Assembly: GCA_938040915.1 (NCBI GenBank) | Contig: CALHZE010000302.1 | Location: 1-5,701, forward strand | DNA from: an uncultured Bacteroidia bacterium | GTDB lineage: Bacteria; Bacteroidota; Bacteroidia; Bacteroidales; CAJPTX01 | Direction: 5' to 3' | Length of the DNA: 5,701 nucleotides | Position numbers and translations under genes: made by a program | The notes under the pieces: generated by a model | The model's database searches: none | Seen by the model: only the letters and a program-made list of their open reading frames with translations | Told to the model about the DNA's origin: nothing | Shown: in pieces, positions 4,225 to 5,701 of the stretch | How positions within the stretch are numbered: position 1 is the stretch's first letter | Layout: each line of letters starts with the position of its first letter

Positions 4225-5701
4225 ATGCTAGAACGTAGTGAACAAGAATTGGGGCGTTTGGCGGCCCTCGAGCAGTTGCGTGCACTGGGCGTCGAGCCCT
4301 ATCCGGCAGCGCTCTACCCCATTACGCACCCCATTGCCGCGATCACCACGCAGTTTGACGCGCTAGCAGCTTCCGAGGAACGGGTGGTAGTGGCAGGACG
4401 CATCCGAGCACGACGCATTATGGGAAGCGCCTCCTTTATCTCCCTACAAGATGAGTCGGGCTCCGTGCAAGGATACGTAAAGCGTGACGAGCTGTGTCCT
4501 GGCGAGGATAAGACTTTTTATAACACCGTGTTTAAGAAGCTCTTAGACTTGGGCGACTTTGTCGGGATCGAGGGCAAGGTGTTTCGCACCCAGACGGGGG
4601 AGATTAGTGTGCACGTAGATCGTCTGGTGTTATTGGCAAAGTCGATACGACCATTGCCGGTGGTGAAGGAAAAAGACGGGGTTCAGTATGACGCATTTAC
4701 CGACCCCGAGCTTCGTTATCGTCAACGCTATGTCGATCTTGCGCTTAACCCTGAGGTGCGAAAGACCTTTCGGCAACGGCAACAGATCATCTCTGAGATG
4801 CGTCATTTCTTCGACGAGAACGGCTATCTTGAGGTCGAGACACCGATCTTGCAACCCATCCCAGGGGGAGCCTCCGCACGTCCGTTCATCACTCACCATA
4901 ATGCGCTAGATACTGACCTCTACCTGCGTATCGCCGATGAGCTTTATCTCAAGCGTCTCTTGGTGGGAGGGTATGACGGGGTCTATGAGTTCGCGAAAGA
5001 TTTCCGTAACGAGGGCATGGATCGAAAGCATAACCCCGAGTTCTCGGTGTTGGAAATTTACGTGGCCTACCAAGACTATCTCTGGATGATGGACTTTGTG
5101 CAGGAAATGTTGCGACGTGTGGTGAAGGCCGTACACGGCTCCTTGCAGTTCCGCTCCCATGGCGTAGATTTTGACTTTTCCACACCGTTCCAGCGCCTAA
5201 GCATGCGAGATGCAATTTTGCAGTACGGAGGGCTCGATATTGACACCTTAGACGAAGAGGCGCTACGAGCCGAGTGTCGCAAGCGTGGGGCTGATGTCGA
5301 CGCATCGTTTGGGCGAGGCAAGCTTATCGACGAGCTCTTTGGGCTCACGGCTGAGGAACACTTGATACAGCCGACCTTTTTGATGGATTACCCGACCGAG
5401 ATGTCCCCTCTCTGTAAGCGACACCGCTCCAACCCAAAGTTGACCGAGCGTTTCGAGCTCTTTGTCAACGGGAGTGAACTCTGTAATGCCTATAGCGAGT
5501 TAAATGACCCCGTAGATCAGTTGGCGCGCTTCCAAGAGCAAATGCTCCTCGGAAAGAAGGGCGATGACGAGGCCATGATTATCGATTATGACTATGTGCG
5601 CGCCATGGAGTATGGGATGCCCCCATGCTCGGGTATGGGGATCGGGATAGACCGCCTAGCGATGCTCATTTTAGACAAGGCATCGATCCAAGACGTCATC
5701 C
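4225..5701 (+). CDS. lysS: Lysyl-tRNA synthetase, class II (3' end cut off by the window)
   Basis: Charges tRNA-Lys with lysine using ATP, in the cytosol. The first 492 residues are present and the frame is open at the window edge. An N-terminal helix (SEQELGRLAALEQLRALGVEPYP) is followed by an OB-fold anticodon-binding domain (about 54-155; VAGRIRARRIMGSASFISLQD). The catalytic domain contains class II motif 1 (FFDENGYLEVETPIL, 195-209), motif 2 (FAKDFRNEGMDRKHNPEF, 256-273, with R261 and E263) and motif 3 (GMGIGIDRLAML, 470-481, with R477). PGGASARPF and ELCNAYSELNDP are also class II LysRS signatures. What is missing is the end of the catalytic domain and probably the C-terminal extension I recall in Bacteroidota LysRS, which run to about 575 residues. 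The ATG at 4225 fits the family's N-terminus; it has no Shine-Dalgarno site but an A-rich leader, usual for the phylum. It has its own promoter behind aroK. Confidence 0.97.
   Translation, partial: MLERSEQELGRLAALEQLRALGVEPYPAALYPITHPIAAITTQFDALAASEERVVVAGRIRARRIMGSASFISLQDESGSVQGYVKRDELCPGEDKTFYNTVFKKLLDLGDFVGIEGKVFRTQTGEISVHVDRLVLLAKSIRPLPVVKEKDGVQYDAFTDPELRYRQRYVDLALNPEVRKTFRQRQQIISEMRHFFDENGYLEVETPILQPIPGGASARPFITHHNALDTDLYLRIADELYLKRLLVGGYDGVYEFAKDFRNEGMDRKHNPEFSVLEIYVAYQDYLWMMDFVQEMLRRVVKAVHGSLQFRSHGVDFDFSTPFQRLSMRDAILQYGGLDIDTLDEEALRAECRKRGADVDASFGRGKLIDELFGLTAEEHLIQPTFLMDYPTEMSPLCKRHRSNPKLTERFELFVNGSELCNAYSELNDPVDQLARFQEQMLLGKKGDDEAMIIDYDYVRAMEYGMPPCSGMGIGIDRLAMLILDKASIQDVI

Noticed and set aside
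4630..5348. Several minus-strand frames of 84-118 codons opposite lysS, and one plus-strand frame at 4688-4909
   Set aside because: All overlap the well-supported lysS frame and show no domain or start signals of their own.
1..5701. A novel defence, mobile or biosynthetic system
   Set aside because: The genes are recognisable housekeeping functions plus one small regulator and one small membrane protein. There are no transposase, integrase, CRISPR-like repeats, toxin-antitoxin pair or attachment sites visible.

Overview
The window looks like chromosomal DNA from a member of the Bacteroidota, most likely close to Porphyromonas. This is inferred from three things: the lysyl-tRNA synthetase has the wording typical of that phylum; two intergenic regions carry exact TAnnTTTG promoter elements; and a small RFxYxPRYY-type membrane protein sits immediately upstream of mutL, as I recall it does in many Bacteroidota. 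The genus is a guess from gene style and the roughly even GC content. No search was run.

Layout: (1) 17-730, minus strand: a 237-residue XRE-like DNA-binding protein with a long low-complexity linker. (2) 731-1153: a 423-base divergent intergenic region with the promoter of that gene, a C-rich/G-rich tract able to form a G-quadruplex, and a weak candidate promoter facing right. (3) 1154-3201, plus strand: a two-gene operon made of a 95-residue tail-anchored protein and mutL, joined by a TAATG stop/start overlap and closed by a strong intrinsic terminator at 3250-3281. (4) 3282-3631: a 350-base non-coding stretch with a hairpin and an 11-bp tandem repeat. (5) 3632-4153: shikimate kinase (aroK). 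(6) 4225-5701: lysyl-tRNA synthetase (lysS), cut off by the window end and preceded by its own exact-consensus promoter.

The genes are mostly housekeeping: mismatch repair, aromatic amino acid precursor synthesis and tRNA charging. I see no mobile element, CRISPR array, RNA gene or recognisable defence system. The most interesting points are a MutL that keeps its ATPase and a likely sliding-clamp motif but has eroded endonuclease motifs, the conserved small membrane protein coupled to it, the unusual linker of the XRE-like protein, and the structured non-coding DNA at 1019-1048 and 3391-3465.
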